NCBI GenBank assembly: GCA_020746105.1
Contig: CM036617.1
Span: forward strand, 137,357,845-137,421,844
Length of the DNA stretch: 64,000 nucleotides
Direction of reading: 5' to 3'
Source of the DNA: Trogon surrucura
Lineage: Eukaryota; Chordata; Aves; Trogoniformes; Trogonidae
Position numbers and translations under genes: made by a program. A model generated the notes under the pieces. That model saw only the letters and a list, made by a program, of their open reading frames with translations, did not search any database and was not told the origin of the DNA. Shown one piece after another: positions 36,427-51,204 of the stretch (position 1 is its first letter; every line of letters begins with the position of its first letter).

Positions 36427-37744
36427 CGTTTTCGGCTTTCCCGTTGCCCCTCTCCCGTCTCCCCTGCCCGCCCGCACTCGCTCCTGCCCTTTCGCTTCTT
36501 CCTTCGCTACTTGCCCCGCTCCCCTTCTCCTCGCGTTTTGTCTTTCCCCTTCCTTACGGGCGTCGTGTGGAAAAGTGAGGGATATCTCACTGTGTCCTTG
36601 AGGAAAGGGAGTTCGGAAGCTACTTTCCGTACACAGGCAAACCTTTGTAGTAGTTCTCTCTCTCCCCCCTCCTTCTTACTATCCCCGAAAACTAAACCGA
36701 TTTTTTTCTTTCTTAGTTTTTTTTTCCTTCTTCCTTTTTTTTCCCCCGACGTGGGCTGTTTGTTTTGGTCTTTTTTTTTTCCTCCCTCTCCAGACAGTGC
36801 CGATTTGTTTCACGATTAATCTCTTTTATTCCTGCCCAAACCCCTCCCTCTCTCTCTTTTTCTCTCTCCAAGTAAGAAAAAAAGATTAAAAGAAAAATCT
36901 GTTTTGCTAACACGAGAGGTTTTTGGGGTTTGCTTGTTTGTTTTTGGCGGGGAAGAGTGGAAGACTATTGATGAGAAAAGCTTAAGCAAATACAGTCCGG
37001 TAGGACAATACAGAGGCTTGAACTTTAAAGGGTAAGGAAATGGGTTCTGCTTCTTGGTTTATGCAGCTTCAAAGTGGTGTTGAAGAAAGTCTGATCCAGG
37101 GTCCGGTTTAGGGCCGTGGTGGTTGGGTGTGTCGCAGCCTTATTTTCTGTTCAGCGAAGTGGGGGTTTTAATACGCCAACGGAGCAAAATTCTGGTTCAG
37201 TATTGCTCGTGGGTTTCACGAGTGTGGAAAATCGGAAGCAGGGGAAGGTTGCGGATTTCAGCGGCTCCTTTAGAATTACACCTGTCACGCTTTCCATCCC
37301 AAAATTGTGGATGTACCAGAAGTTGACACATGAACAAAACTGCTGGAAGCTGTGCTAGGTCCGTGTCCAAAAGTGCTGTTGTGTGGTTTATGAAGTGTGG
37401 TTCGGACTTCACAAGCTTCTGCCTCAGCTCTAGTCAGCATCATGCGTTCAAATTGTGTTCTGGGCACTGGAGAGCAAGTAAATCAATTACCTAATGATTT
37501 CTGTAAGGACACCTGTTTAAGAGCTTTCTAGCTCCCAGTTAATTGTTTGGTAGTGGTTTGACTGCGTTAAGTGGTGTAAAAGAAGTGATGGCTCTTCTTT
37601 TTTAGTGGAGAATATATAATTCATGACTAAAATGTGAGCTTTTTAGGTCAAGAAGGAAATAATGTGGGTTTTGGTTGTGTTATTGCCTCTTTTGATAGGT
37701 ACCACAGGTTCCGTGGCTAAATTGCAAATTAAGCAAGCTTTTTT

Positions 37745-37757
37745 CCCCCCCCCCCCC
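37745..37757 (+). repeat. poly-C tract, 13 C
   Basis: An uninterrupted C run following TTTT. Confidence 0.95.
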
Positions 37758-40700
37758 ACTTCCTTGAAAGAAGAGGGGAAAGTACCATTTCAGACTGATT
37801 TTTTTTTTATTATGATAGCAAATGAAAAAGTAGGCTAGACATTAAACTGGAAGTACTTATCATTGTCTTATAGCAAAAAAAAAAAATTGATACATGAATT
37901 GCTGAGGGAACCGAAATGACTGTTTGTCATGCTTAGTGTTTAGTTGTATGCCCTTTAGGACAACTGAGAGAATTCAGGTGGTGCACTTCTTACACTTAAG
38001 TAATCTCTTTGTCGTCTTCCTTCCCTACTCCCACAAGCACAAGAGAATTTCATCAGTTGTCTGAATTTCTTATTTTCCTCTGCCCTGGAGATGAAAAACT
38101 TTGGGAGGGAATAGAGGGAGGAAAAAAAAGTCATATTAGGAAGAAGTTTTAAGTTTTTTAAAAACTATACTTTGGAATGTTTCTGAAAGCATCAGCGGTA
38201 GTTCTAAAGAGCTGAATGCAGTTGATTATGAGCATCACTTTTTAAAATCCTTTTGGGGTAAACCCTGAAGAGGAGCATAATAGAAAGAAAGGAGATTTAG
38301 CTGAAGTGCAGAGCTGAGCACTGAGGACGGTGTGTTCTGTTCCTGCTTCTGCCATCGCATGGCAGTGTGACCTCTGCCTGAGCTGTCTTCCTGACTGCAC
38401 CTCATAGGATACGGAGATGTTAAGTGTTTTTACATGTGATTTTAAGAATAATTATGTGTAAACATACTATTCTTTTTTTAATTGTGGTTTTGAATGCTGA
38501 TCAGGTGATAGTTTTGCTTATGCTAATCTTCAGTCTTTGAAAGTTGTGAGACAGAATGCTTCATCATCACCACTTGATTTGAGAGTGGTACAAGATATTT
38601 GTGTTTCTGTTATGCTTTTTAGACTAGAGCTATTTTTATCCACTGCATATCTCTTACAATATCAGTGCATGCTTCTTCTGTGGTACCTTGACAGTTCGTC
38701 TCAAGCTGAATTTGAAGGGCACTGTTGCTGTCTCCAGAAAGAAACTATTAAATTCACTTGCAGAGTGGAAAACTGTCCCGGTGGGACTCAACTGAGAATC
38801 CCCCTTAGTGTGTGATGCATGCAGTTCCTGGTATTTTTTTAGTTTTTTTGTAAGCTCTGTAATTACAGAATTGTCTTAGTAAATGTGTTTTTTGTTTACT
38901 TTCTAATTTTAAGATTTTGTCTGGGTTTTTAAGTCTTTAAGATCTCTGTCTTGAAATTAAACATAAATGTCATGTGGTTTTCTAGGGCTTTTTTGAAAGC
39001 TCAGGTTTTGAGGTTTTTTTTTTCATGGCAAGATTGTGACTTGCAGCATAATGGGACTTATTATAATCTAAATGCCTGCCTTCCTGTAAAAGTTGAGACT
39101 TGTAAAATTTGTAAATGCTAAGGCTCTACCCTCTTGCAGGTATTTCTCCATTGAAAACGAGAGACTTGACTCTGTAGAAACTTGCTATTAGGCAGCTGCA
39201 TTAGCTTTGAGTTGTGACTTACTGGCCTCTTGCATATGCACATAGCTAGCTCCCTGCTTCTGAATATGGACAGTTAGTCTAGTTTCAAATTCTGTTTCAT
39301 AAATAACTAATTCTCTCTGTCCTCCTTAACCCCTGTCAAAGTGTATGGTGATCTCATAGCTTTGACAAGAATGGTTTTCCTGGCTAATGAGAGAATGTTT
39401 GTGATGGTTTCCCCTGTCACTGTTCAGAGGACTCTGTGTCATCTTGCTCTGGACTGAAAAAAAGTGTAGGAAGTGGGGAGACTGGCCTGGGTGTGCTGAG
39501 CAGTGCTGTGCTGCTTCATACTGCTCCTGTTGTTTTTACCTGGGAAGTTGAGATCGAGGAACTTGTCCTGCTTGGGAAAAGAAGGTGGATTTGAGCTGTA
39601 GCTTATAGGAACTTGTTACATCTGCCAGGGTAACTGCAGATTGGGCCCCTCTGGGCTGTTACTTCACTCAGATCTCTGTACGCATCTAGTTGTCTTGCGA
39701 TAATGTAAATAGGGAGTGTGGTGAGTATATCTGAGAGGGCTTGAGGAGATTGGAGGTGCTGGAGAAATCCACTTAGATTTACCTTTTTGCTTTTGAGTTG
39801 CTTCTTAAAGGGAGGGATCTGTTTACTTTCTTGTCTGCTTGGAAAAAGGATTTACCCACAACAAAAGACATTGTAATGCTTTCTGTAGTCCAGGATTATT
39901 GAACAAAAGTGCCTTGCTGTGCAATATTGTTGCTACGCTCAGTGTTGTATGATAACACATGTTTCTCAGCTGTTGTTGATTCCTCAGTGGCACAGACTTC
40001 AAACGAATGCACTGAAAGAGAGACTGGCCGGTGAAAAAACCCAAGTTTTGTTCCAGTGGTCTGTACCGTCCATCTGTTTAAATGCTTTACTGAGCTATTC
40101 TAGAGTGTTCAGGCATCCAGTTAGGGCTGACAAGCAATTATGGCTGGGAATAGAGCCTACTGCAAAGAGACCACCTAGTGAAGGCTTAAATGCTGCCTCC
40201 CTGCTATGGGTCAGAGCCCCCCTGCTGTCTCAGTCAGCAAGAAGAGATAAGGCTCATCATTCAGGGTATCTTTCAACATGACATTGTCTAACTCCTAATG
40301 CTATTGAGGATTTATTTATTTTTACTCTCTATACTATCTTTAGCACAAGAAGGGAAGAATGGTAATGAGGACAGAAGGTCATCTTTGTAGTCTCCTCTTT
40401 GTATGTAACAAACTAGGTCTGCAATTTTAATGAGTAAACATTTATTAAAAAAAAGTAGGGAATTCTTTTTTTCCAGAAACACTTGGCATAGTTAATGAAT
40501 TACTGAAGTGTCTGAAGAGGTAGCAATATACATTACTGAATTAGTTTTAGTTCCAAAGCATTGCTAGTAAAATTAAAATTACATTGTGCTGTTTCGGATT
40601 CAGTTTGGGGAAACATTCCGCAACTTAATCCATGATAACAGATAATACGTGATTACACAGGTTTTTTTTTTTATGATACACTGGGATGCTGCCAATTTCA

Positions 40701-43700
40701 AGTATATCACAGTTTAAGTTTTTACTTAAATTTGGATATTGGAGTCCATTGTGCAAGGCAGGTCTCAGCTTGTGGTTGCTAACTGAATCTTTAATTTGTG
40801 GCCTGTGCAATCTCTGTAATCCCAGATACTGGAACTCAAAGGGAAATATTAACAGTGAGACTGCAAGTAAACTACTGATAACCTGTAAAGATCCTTAGAG
40901 GTTTTCTGTGTGGGACTGGTGTTTGTTTAGAGGGTTGGGAAGAGTACTGTAGATAGAATAATGCCTGTTTCAGTTAAGAGGGTTTAACCTTCATGAATGG
41001 AAAATGATCATGCAGATATGCGCTAAGAGGATATTTGAGTTTTGAAAAAATGTGAGGCACTCCACGATTTGTTCTGCACCTGCAAACATGCAGCACAACT
41101 CTGAAGGTAGGCTTGAATGTTATCCTCTGCTGTAGTATTACTCTGCCTTTGTACTGTGATACAACATTTATGCCTTTGAAAGAATAGTTCTTTTGCTCAG
41201 TGTTGACAGTCATGATGGTTTTTTTGGTATTTTGAGACGTCAGTTTTTAATGCCTTACTACCCCTTGAGCAGAAAGGGGAGGGAAACTTGTAGGTACGTC
41301 TAATGTAACTGACTTCCATCCAGCTTCTGCCCTTGCTCCAGGGTTGACATTGTAGTTTGAATTCATTTATTTGCTTTGAAAGCTGTACTAGTGTAACCTT
41401 GAGTCTTACTTCCTTTACTGCTACAGTACCTGATGTGTTTCCAGCATGCACCTTGCTGTGTCTCTAATTACCTAGTTTTAAAATTACAGGGCAGTGTTTG
41501 TGCTTTCTTTTTGTTGTATGCTTCCTTTTAATCTGAAGAACTGTGACTTCCTTTTGTTTCAACTGGACTGAAAGGGGTTTTTTTTGCTAGAAGATTTTTG
41601 GACTCCTGAAGTGTTTGGCAGTGTTTTCAAGTTATTATTCAAAGTGGGTTTGGAGTTTCCAGAACAACCTTTTGAAATTTGTTTTATCATCAGTCAGCAG
41701 TTCCATGAGCACGGATAAGGAAAGGCTGCAATTCCACTAGGCAGCCAGATGTTTTGTGTCTATGCCAAAGTGGGGAGACAGTGTGGCTTTAGGAGTTGGA
41801 GGGTACGTTGTTCTTGTCACTGGACTGTTTGGGGATCTTCAACAGATTGTATCTGCTTTCTCTCCTCTCCCTTCCCCTCCCTCCTGCCATGCATTTGCTG
41901 ATTGTGACTACGTTCTTCTAAGTAAAATGAGATTGAGAGCAAAGCATTCTTTGTTGCTTTCTAAAAAGCAGGTATTTTTGTTGTCAGCTTGTATTTCTTA
42001 ATATGGGGCTTAAAGCTGTAGAAAAGCTGCATGAAGTTTGGCAATTAGTGAATTTATAGCTAATATCCAGTAGATTAGTGTTAGCTCTGACTATTGTGGC
42101 ATTAAGGTGAACAGTATAAAGCTTTCAGTGGAAGTAGAGGGGAGAGGACTCTTAGACACAAATCCCTCAGTTCCGTACCAAATTACACCTTTTTTTGGCC
42201 AGCACTTCTTAGAGACTTCCAAGATCCTTGGGGGTTGTTGTCTTGCTTCTCCTATGTGATATAAGAAGGAAAGAAAGGTACTCATTAGTCCATATGTCAG
42301 ACTCTCTCTGGAGAAGAAAGCAGGAAGATTCCACAGGTTGTAATATTTAAAAGTTGATATTGGGAATCAAGAAACCAAATGCTTAAATGTACCTTTGCAG
42401 CTGTATAGCTGGCAGTATTAATTAACACTACCACCTGGAATAACTAGTGTCTGGGGAGGAACATATGTGAGTAGTAGTGTGTCCTTGTCCTTGCTCGTCA
42501 GAAAGAGGTAGTGTGTGATTTTCAGAAATATGTTCTTACTCATCAGAACTGCTCCTTTCGTGTTGTGTGTGCTTACTTTGGGCTTTGTTTATGCCTTTGC
42601 ATAAAGTCAAAGCCTTTGCACTCGTCTCATTGCAAGCAAAGAGAGACGCTTCTAATGAGTAAGCTGCGTGTTTGGGACTAACGTGTTTCAAGTAGTGGAA
42701 TCAGCGCTGATAAGCAACAGGACTAGTGAAGAACAGTTGCTAAATACAATGTAATGTTTTCATGCTGTTGTTGGGATTGGAATTGGTAACCTGATACTCC
42801 AAAGAGATAACAAAGGCTATCTATCATACGAGGGAACATTGCTTTTTTTTTTTCTTCCTTTTTTTAAGAAGCTGGTAAATAATGTAGTGAAATCTTTCAC
42901 AGAACTCATTCTAATGAGCAAGATCTGTCAGAAAATTACTGAATTAACAAGAACTTACAAAATAGTCTGAAAAGTCATTTTCTGTCTTATTACCAGTGTT
43001 CTTTGACTGCAGTTCCTGTATTTCCTTACCAGTTTACCTGCTCACCTCATGTCTTGTCAATTCAGCCTTTGCTTCAAACTGGGATATAACATAAATAAAA
43101 AGTGTTTGGGCTTTTCTTCCAAAAATGGGAGACTTAAGGGTATGACAAAATGAAATATGTGCAAAGCTGACATAACAGATATGGTATGCAACTGTTCCCT
43201 TGTTTCCTGGGAACAGACTAGAAGGCAGTCAACTTGATATAGAATAGAGTGGTATGTGGGATTAAGACTGTGGAGAACTCTCTTTGATGGCTTTTAATAG
43301 GATGGACATCTGTAAGGGTTATCTGGTGCAAGAAAATGCAGTCCATCCTCATAACTCAAGAACTAAGATAATATTCTACCTTAGGCTTCTGCTTATTAGG
43401 AGGAAAAGCTGGCCACTTGCCCCCTTTGTGTTTTGAGTTAAACAGAGGAACTTGCAGTCTTTGCAGGCAAGGCCAGAAGATAAAGGGAGCATACCTTCAA
43501 GATGTGGTGGTATGCACTAGACAAGATTTGATTGCGAGTTTGCGGTCAGTGAACTGAAGTTCTCTTCACAATGGGTTGGTCACGTTCTGTAGCAGAAATT
43601 AAGGGAAGAGGCTCACCTTTCCTAGGTAGAGTGGGAGGGAGCTGGGCTCTCACCAGCAGCCAGGAATCCCACTTTAAAAAGGACTCGAGTGGCGGTTTTT

Positions 43701-46700
43701 GTTAAACATTAGCAAGACAAGTGTTTTTTGGGTGTTTAGTCTCTTAGGACTTGCCGGTATTCTGTTTGTGACACACTGCAAAACACCTCATCAGCTATTA
43801 TTCCCTACCATATTTTTTGGAGGCTTGAATGAGACCTGTGCTGGCAGGCCCTGGGCAAGTGCTGGCGAGGCAAGCGCTCCCCTCTGTCATGGCTGGGGGA
43901 AACATTGGTGTGACCTGCCCACTAGGCATGGCAAGGGAGAGCTGGAAATGCTTCGCGAGTCTGTGACCTTCCAGGTTGCTGTTCTGCTTGGAGGCCACCT
44001 GTCTGTGTCATCTGGTGTGGATGTCTCGGGAATAGGGAATATCTTCTGCTGGTCTGACTTGCCAGATGTTGAAGTTGCAACGTGCCTTTTAAAATATGGA
44101 GCTCTTCGTCAGCCTCATGTTAGCAGTTTCCCACTGTACCTGCTGTCATTCTAGTTAATGCTTCTGTTAGTGACTTGTTTGTGGGCTCTGTATGTCTGAC
44201 AGCACTGCCGCTTCTTTCTGCTCTGCCTTAAGGCTTCCTGAATACTTGCGCATAAGCCAGTGGCTTTCTTGATGTGTCTTTGCAACACAGGATTTGCTTT
44301 TTGATAGGAGAGAAAGATACTAGGACTTCCTGTTCATATCTCAGAGCTGCAGATAGAGGCATTCCTCTGCTGTTGAACTGTTTGGAGCTTGGGGGATGAC
44401 AACACTTGCTTTGCCATTTCATTGTCCTGGGGTTGGGTTGAGCTTACACAGAGCACCTGTCCTGTTGTGATCCTGACACCCTGTCAGTCCTCATTCCTCC
44501 TACTCCCCCGGAGATTGTGTTTGTTGCTGGCCACTCTCTGCCTTTCCTTTATAGCAAACCCCAGCCAGGAATTTTTTAGAAATGTTCCCCTCCTGCTCCC
44601 TGTCCTTCATTGGCCTCTAACCTTATTTTTATCTTTTTTTGACAAGATTCGTAGTTTCACTTACGTGCTGCTTTTCACACTTCAGCTTCGATTGTTTTTC
44701 CAGGAGCTGCTTAGAAACATTAACCATTGCAGATGTGCAGAATGGTCAAATACAGTTGAATTGCTGGGGTTTTTTTAATAGTTTGACTCTAATACTAAAA
44801 TGCATATGGCAAGTAAATACGGTCTATGTACACTACCTGTCATGACAAAAATACCTATCCTCAGCAGACGGTGTGGAACTGCAGTGGCTATACTTCCATA
44901 TTAGAATATACCAGTACTACCTGTTGTAAGATCACTGTTGTTTCCCTCTGAGCGTAAACCACTACTATAGTAAGAGCATGTAAGTTCAAACTTTTGTGTA
45001 GAAAATGTTAATGGCTTAAAAAATGTATTTACATGCTGTAAGATGAAAACGTAACATAAATAAAAGGAAATGGTAAATGTGCTTTACTATCTCAGGCTTA
45101 TGGCTTCCTAACTGCTAGAGAAACGCTCTGTCACTTCTATACAATATTATTTTGTTCTAAGAGACTTAAATATTTTACTTCAACTTCTGTAAAAACATAT
45201 TTGCTTTAATTGTAGGTAGCAGAGAAGAGGATGGCTGGATTTATTTAAATGTATGCTGCAAAGATATCTGTTTCCTATTTTGTAGTGCCTCCATGCTTGC
45301 AATTTTAAACTTGTATGCAAAAGCCTAAATAGTTAGAAATATATACGCTTTCTGACCATGAATTAGTTTAGTAGTCCATAATGATCTCTGGACAAACTGT
45401 GTTTTACTTCAGAAGACAACATTTAAAACTAATACCCATTGTCTTCAGCTTGGCTACTATGAATGAGGGTAGCATTCAATATATACACCATTTTTAAGAA
45501 CACACTTTTTCTTCCTCACATGAACGTAAAATATGGTAGACGGAAGACAGTTCTGCTTTAATGGACTACAAAATGAAACAAGGGAAGTTCTGTAGTGTCT
45601 GAAATGTCCTCCTTACACTCCTGCTGTAAAACATTCTCCGACATTGAAAAGGTGGGAAATGGCTTCCCAGCTTTCTATCAGATGGGCTATTTCTCAGCAC
45701 TTCTGTGAATCCTTCCCTGCATGACATGGTGCAAGTACTTGATTAACTCGTGTGTCAGCATGACTCCCCTCTGTTAGTATTCTGAAATGCTTAACAGTGG
45801 GATGCTGTTCCAAAGTTGCAGAGGCAAAGATGCAAAATTATGGTGGTCAAACAAGATGCCACCTAGGAGCCACTGTGACAGTTATTAACAGTCCTTATGT
45901 GCTGTGGCTGTCTCGTAAGTCAAGGAAGTGTCTGCAAGAGATGTTAAGCTAACCCGCTTTACGTAGCACCCTGAGTGGGATACCAACACGCACTTAGCTA
46001 ACCTATAGCATCTCTACTGGCAAGAAGCTTAAGCAAAGAGAAGTCAGACTTGAATGTTCGTATGGCATAATTAACAGTACTTTATGAATGACCCTTTAGG
46101 GAGCAAGTGTCAAAAAAAAAAAGGCTTGTCTTGTGAGTGAACACAGCTATGTCAAAGGTGCTAATTAGATGAGTTAGTATTTGGGCTACAAGCTTGTTAA
46201 TTGGTTTCAGAGGTAGTGGTGAGTTATTAGCTTACTTTGTTGATTCTAGTAGTTAGGAAGTGTGTAATCTAGGAATTGGGTACCTAGATGCAGCATGGCA
46301 AATAAGCTACTGGCTACTTTTACAACATCTTTTCCTGAAACTCCTACTGTAGGTTTTCATATAAAACAGTAACTGTAATGATCAGTGCTCTAATACTGTT
46401 AGAGCATACACAGCTTCTTATGAAGGTTTGTGCGTTCTTGCCACTGATGGAATTTCAGAATAACCTTGCTATATATCCTCTGTTTTGATCTTGCTCTGTG
46501 TTATTTTCCTGGTCTTACTGACTTCTGCAACCAATTTTAATAAAATCAGTAGTGTGCTTATTGAAGTGCCATTAGAAAAATGGAAATAGCTCTATAACTG
46601 AACATGAGTCCTTTCTGTTAAACTGGATATTTAACTGAAACATTAAAGCCAAGGCAAATGTAGTAAGTAGTTTGACTTCTGTGTATTTTTATAGCCCTTT

Positions 46701-49700
46701 TTTGAAAAATCTGTCTCGGTCATATGATTTCCTGCAGTGGTTTTATTCCCGATGTTAAGAATTGATACAGTTTTTCAGAAAAGATCACAACAATACTAAT
46801 TTTAAAGCTTTTACTTTTTCTGTTTTAATTTGTATAATAGCAAATTGATGGAATTATTCTTTGAGATTTTTGGGGTTTTACTGTCAGTTTTAGAAGAATT
46901 TCTTAATTTGTTTTGTTATGCTGAGCCCATCATCAGGATGTCTGACGGGTTTTGTTGTACTCCTTAGCACTCTTGAGATGCAGGTTGTTTCTGTTCATCT
47001 CTGAGGCATTATTCACACTGAACCCCATGGATGTTTCAAGAAGTGTTCTGTCAGTGTTTTGTTCGTGTGACTTAATTTCACTAAAATAAGGCCAAGCATG
47101 TCTGTGCTTGTCTGTAATGTTATAGTTTGCACTGCTAGTACTTACTTGCTCAGACCAATTTGACAATGCATTGACCTGAAGCAGAGCTTAAATGTGCCTG
47201 AATTGGTGACTTGTCTACATTTGCTGTCTCATGGTGTAAATTTCAGGATTTTTCAGTTCTTGGCTACTGCAAAACTTCTATCACTTTATTAATGTGCTTG
47301 CTTTTATTTAAGACTTCTATTTGTGACTCTGCTGATATGGAAAGAATATAATACCTTAATCCAGAATTAACTTTTTTGAGGACTGTGAAGATACATGGTG
47401 AATCTTTGCATAAGCTTCAACAGCATGAGTTGCTTGGAAAACTTTGAGGAGGAATCATCCATAAGAAGCAAGTAGAATATTCTTCTCTGGCTAAACTGGA
47501 TTCCCTTACCCAGAGCTTGTCCTTAATACTTGTTGATGGGAGCACAAGGATCTCTCTGCAGTCTCCTGTGCTGTAGGAAGCCCTCGGGGAAAGAAGCTTG
47601 TCTTCTGACCTGCTGTGCTGCTGTTGGAGAACCCCACAGTAGGAAGTTCCTTGCCTCTTATGCTATTGCCTTTTCTAGTTTGGTCTTGAGAGTAGGCTGG
47701 GAAGAGAAGATACAGCTTGTGATTATGGGCTGACACTTGGACTGATAGCCTGCTGACTGTTTCTTGGTCTTTTATTTTTATTAATTGACCAAAACATGGC
47801 AGTAATTATCATTGAAACTCCTAAACACCTCAAGTCACCTGTTTTATCTTTCTTCTGTACCACCTGGGATATGTACATGAATCACCTGCTTTGTACACAT
47901 TTAACAGATGTGGGGATTTTACTTTAAAGGAAGAAAACTGTAGAGACTTATGTAGGCCTGTAAAAAGAAAAAAAGTGCAACTTTGTCAGTTCGTGCTATT
48001 AAAAATATGCTATATGCAAGAATAAATGTTTGTGTTCATGTGAGACACTCTTACATTCAGTCAATAAATACTGAACATTATTTGAAGCATTAGAAATACA
48101 GTTGTAGAGGGTGAGGCAAAGAGTGATTTGGTGCAGGTCTATTCAAACTGTCACACCCCAAGTGTCTCCTGAATCACTTATGTAAGTTCGCTTTTGTGTA
48201 TGTACTTATCAGTTACCACAGATGAACCTGAATTTGTATTGTATCTTGAATTGGGGGAAAGCTATGCAGTTCTGAAAATTCACATTATCTACATTAATAA
48301 ACTAATGTATAAAGTTATTTATGTGAAATTCAAGTTGACTTATTCTATGTAAAGACACTGGTCCTGGCTGTGAGAAACCCAGTTGCCTTTTTTAATGAGT
48401 CGATGCTCGTTCTTTTTTGAAACTTGGCTTTAACTCTGCTTGTATAAATGTACCCATGACTCAGTTGTACACGAACACGAGTGATTAAAAATTTATTGGG
48501 CATTAGTAACAGGGGATGCTTTTTAAGAAAAGCTTTTTGAATATTTTTGAAAACTGGAGTAATTCAATGACTCTGAACTTCATTAGCTGTAAAAGTATTT
48601 AATGAACAAAATGATCAAGATTTGTCACTGGCTTAGGGTTAGTCTTGAGTGAATGATCTCTGAACTGTGTTGTTATTAATGACCATATGTAAAGAACTAG
48701 AAACTTTTGTTTTCCAGGGAAGCATCTTCAGTCTTTGAGTTGATTTTCAAGACCCAGCTGGTGAAAACAACATGCTCTGAACTGATTGTTGGCCTTGATT
48801 TGAGCATGAGGCTGAGCTCCTTCCAGCCTGAAGAATTCTGTCACTTTACTTTCTTATTCTTTGAGGTGTTTGTACCACACAAACACTGTCAACTGTAATG
48901 GGATTACCTTGCTGATACTTTTGTCAATTAAACTAGAGGTGTAAAAGAATCCTTGCTCCTAAGTTCATTTTTTTCTTTATATTTTTTGTTTATCTTTTTA
49001 GCACTTCTGTTGAATAAATACAGAACATCTATGACTTTCTCTGCAACTTTTTATCTGACCGCTGCAGAATTTATCTAAGGAGAGAGAGTAGTGCAAGTTG
49101 ATGTGACCTTTCTCTAAATTACAGGCCAAGTTCTCAGCTTTCCAGACGGTAGATTTTTAGATGGAATCTAATGATTTTGTATTTGAATGCAGCAGACAAA
49201 CTGTGCTTTAGGGAAACCTGTTGCACATGTATGATAGATTGAATTTCTCTTTGAATTATTTAATGAAAAAATACAGCTATAGATATAGTAAACATTAGAG
49301 ATGATAATGCAAAATCTATTGACTAAGAAGCAGAAAAGCTTTTATTCAGGATACTTCTAACGATTTTATTTACACATTCATATAATGAGACCTGTACAGA
49401 CTTTTCTATATGAAGGGAGCAACAAGATCTTTCTCTCAATTGGTGCATGTGCGTACATAAGAAGGGTGCTTTTGGAAAAATTGTATGCCTGATAATGGAT
49501 CCAGGATTTCTGGTCTGCTTATTCACACACCACTATCTTGGTGAAAGGAATAGTAGAGTGGATGTTCTTTGTGTATTTAGACTTGTTCAGCCTGTGTCAC
49601 AGACAAGCCTGTAAGTCGTGATGATAATTGAGACTTAAGGAAAACATCCCACTCTGGGCCCAACGTGATAAAACAGGCTTCAGCTACAGGCTTTGAAGGA

Positions 49701-50518
49701 GCAGAAGAAAAGATTTTTAACGAAGGGAAACAATTGAGTAGTACCCTCTACTTCACTGGCTGCCACATCACCAGCATTTCTTCTTGAAATTAAATCCTTG
49801 GTCAAACCATTCTGTCAATTTGTTGAGGGAAAGGATTCCCCTTCAGGTATTGACATACAAGTTTATGCAGTTAACAAAATGTATGTTGAGTAGATTGCTT
49901 GGTGTACCTTTTTCATGGAAACCGTATTTTCTTCCTTTCAGTTGCCCGAGTATGGGTGTCTCTTTGGTTGGTGGTTTTTATTTTTTTCTCTCTCTGGTAA
50001 AACAATGCTAGAATGTGCTATCAAGAGAAAGGAGAGGAAGTTAGTCCTTCACTGCTTACTTAAGGATGAAATGACCTTGCAAGAAGGCAGCAGTAGATAG
50101 AGATGGATGAAATTTCACAGGAGTATGAACAGAAAGGCAACTCACTAAATGATCATTAGTGTAAAAATGCTTGGAAGCTACTGTGTCAACTCTGCAACTA
50201 CAGTGTCAGTTCTTACAAAGTTTGGCAAATACATGAGCATCATGACGTGTTTAATTATTTACATAGGCACCAGTAAATTAAAAGTTAATTTAGTAGGACT
50301 TACGCTGAGTCAGGATGAAGCTTAAAGATAAATCTCAAGATGGTGGTACGTTCTGGCATCCTCTGCTGTATTTAGTCATATGCATGAATAGCTATCAATC
50401 CTAATGATAACTTCTATTTTCTAAATCAAGGTTAGTGATTTGGAATCACTGTGATGTCTCAGAATGATTTCTTGAGGAATTTTTGGTATCTCTTGCATAC
50501 TGATTTTGGTAAGAAGGC

Positions 50519-50574
50519 AAGACTTTCGAGGTCCCTTCCAATCCCTAACATTCTGTGGTTCTATGATTCTATGA
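50519..50574 (+). mobile_element. CR1 LINE 3'-end fragment
   Basis: TTTCGAGGTCCCTTCCAATC continues to CCCTAACATTCTGTGGTTCT and ends in ATGATTCTATGA. This is the sense-strand CR1 terminus plus octamer tail. Only about 56 bp survive. Its end is nearly identical, in the opposite orientation, to the 3' end of the larger CR1 at 51,205, so both belong to the same subfamily. Confidence 0.85.
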
Positions 50575-51204
50575 CTTAACTGCTTACTAGCTTTTGTTGG
50601 AAGCTCATAGTTTAAATCCAAAGTTTATTCATGAAAAGCAATGTATTCTGAAGAAAAGTGACTAACTACTGATAGTTGAGTATGGGAGTCCTGAATATGC
50701 ACATTTTACACTGATTCCGAAGTCAGTGGCCTGGTGTCAGTCGAGGTGGGCTGCAGTGGAACCAAGCCACTACTGAGTACTTTCACAAACAGTTATCTGT
50801 GCTGTGGAAAGCTAGTGTGGAGTGAACACAGGTTATTGTACACAGAAGTGAGAGAACACAGAAAGTGCTCTATATTGGTGTATGACTGGGTTTGATTTTG
50901 AGATTTTTCTGGTAGAAGAAGGATGGGAATAGAAGAATTAATTGTGGTAGACCTTGTGTCTGTAGGGATATGGAGTTGCAGTACTCTCACTGAAGAGTTG
51001 AAATAAATATTGCAGCACCTCAGTGCTACCAGCCTTGCAATAATATACAGGCTCATTCCTAGAGCTGTTGTAAAAGCCATTGTACCAGCTTTCATAAGAT
51101 TTTGGAGTTGGTTAAATGTCTGCCTGGGACCAGTATGCCCTTATTACTGCCCATGTTGTGGAAGTGGGGTGTACTAAGCCTGGGAGAGCATACTGTAGCA
51201 GTAG

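Noticed and set aside
35564-36477. Long minus-strand frames of 178 and 233 codons in the CpG island
   Set aside because: They are polyproline, polyarginine and polyleucine products of triplet repeats and GC-rich DNA with few stop codons. No minus-strand donor or domain supports them.
35893-36819. 308-codon plus-strand frame running through the CpG island into the intron
   Set aside because: It starts without an ATG, crosses the strong donor at 36,085, and its second half is Phe/Ser/Pro-rich because of the pyrimidine tract.
43699-44154. 151-codon plus frame with a hydrophobic start
   Set aside because: It begins with TTG, has only one internal Met late in the frame, has no acceptor at its edge and no recognisable family. 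A chance frame is likely.
44389-44778. 129-codon plus frame rich in Leu and Phe
   Set aside because: It starts with TTG, its composition follows the T-rich intron, and no domain is visible.
48707-48898. Acceptor-like TTTTGTTTTCCAG followed by an open frame
   Set aside because: No donor was found at a sensible distance and the peptide is unrecognised; single acceptor-like strings are frequent in a T-rich intron.
50421-50621. 66-codon minus frame sharing a segment with a plus frame at 51,102-51,293
   Set aside because: The shared segment is the CR1 3' terminus read antisense in both places, not a repeated protein.
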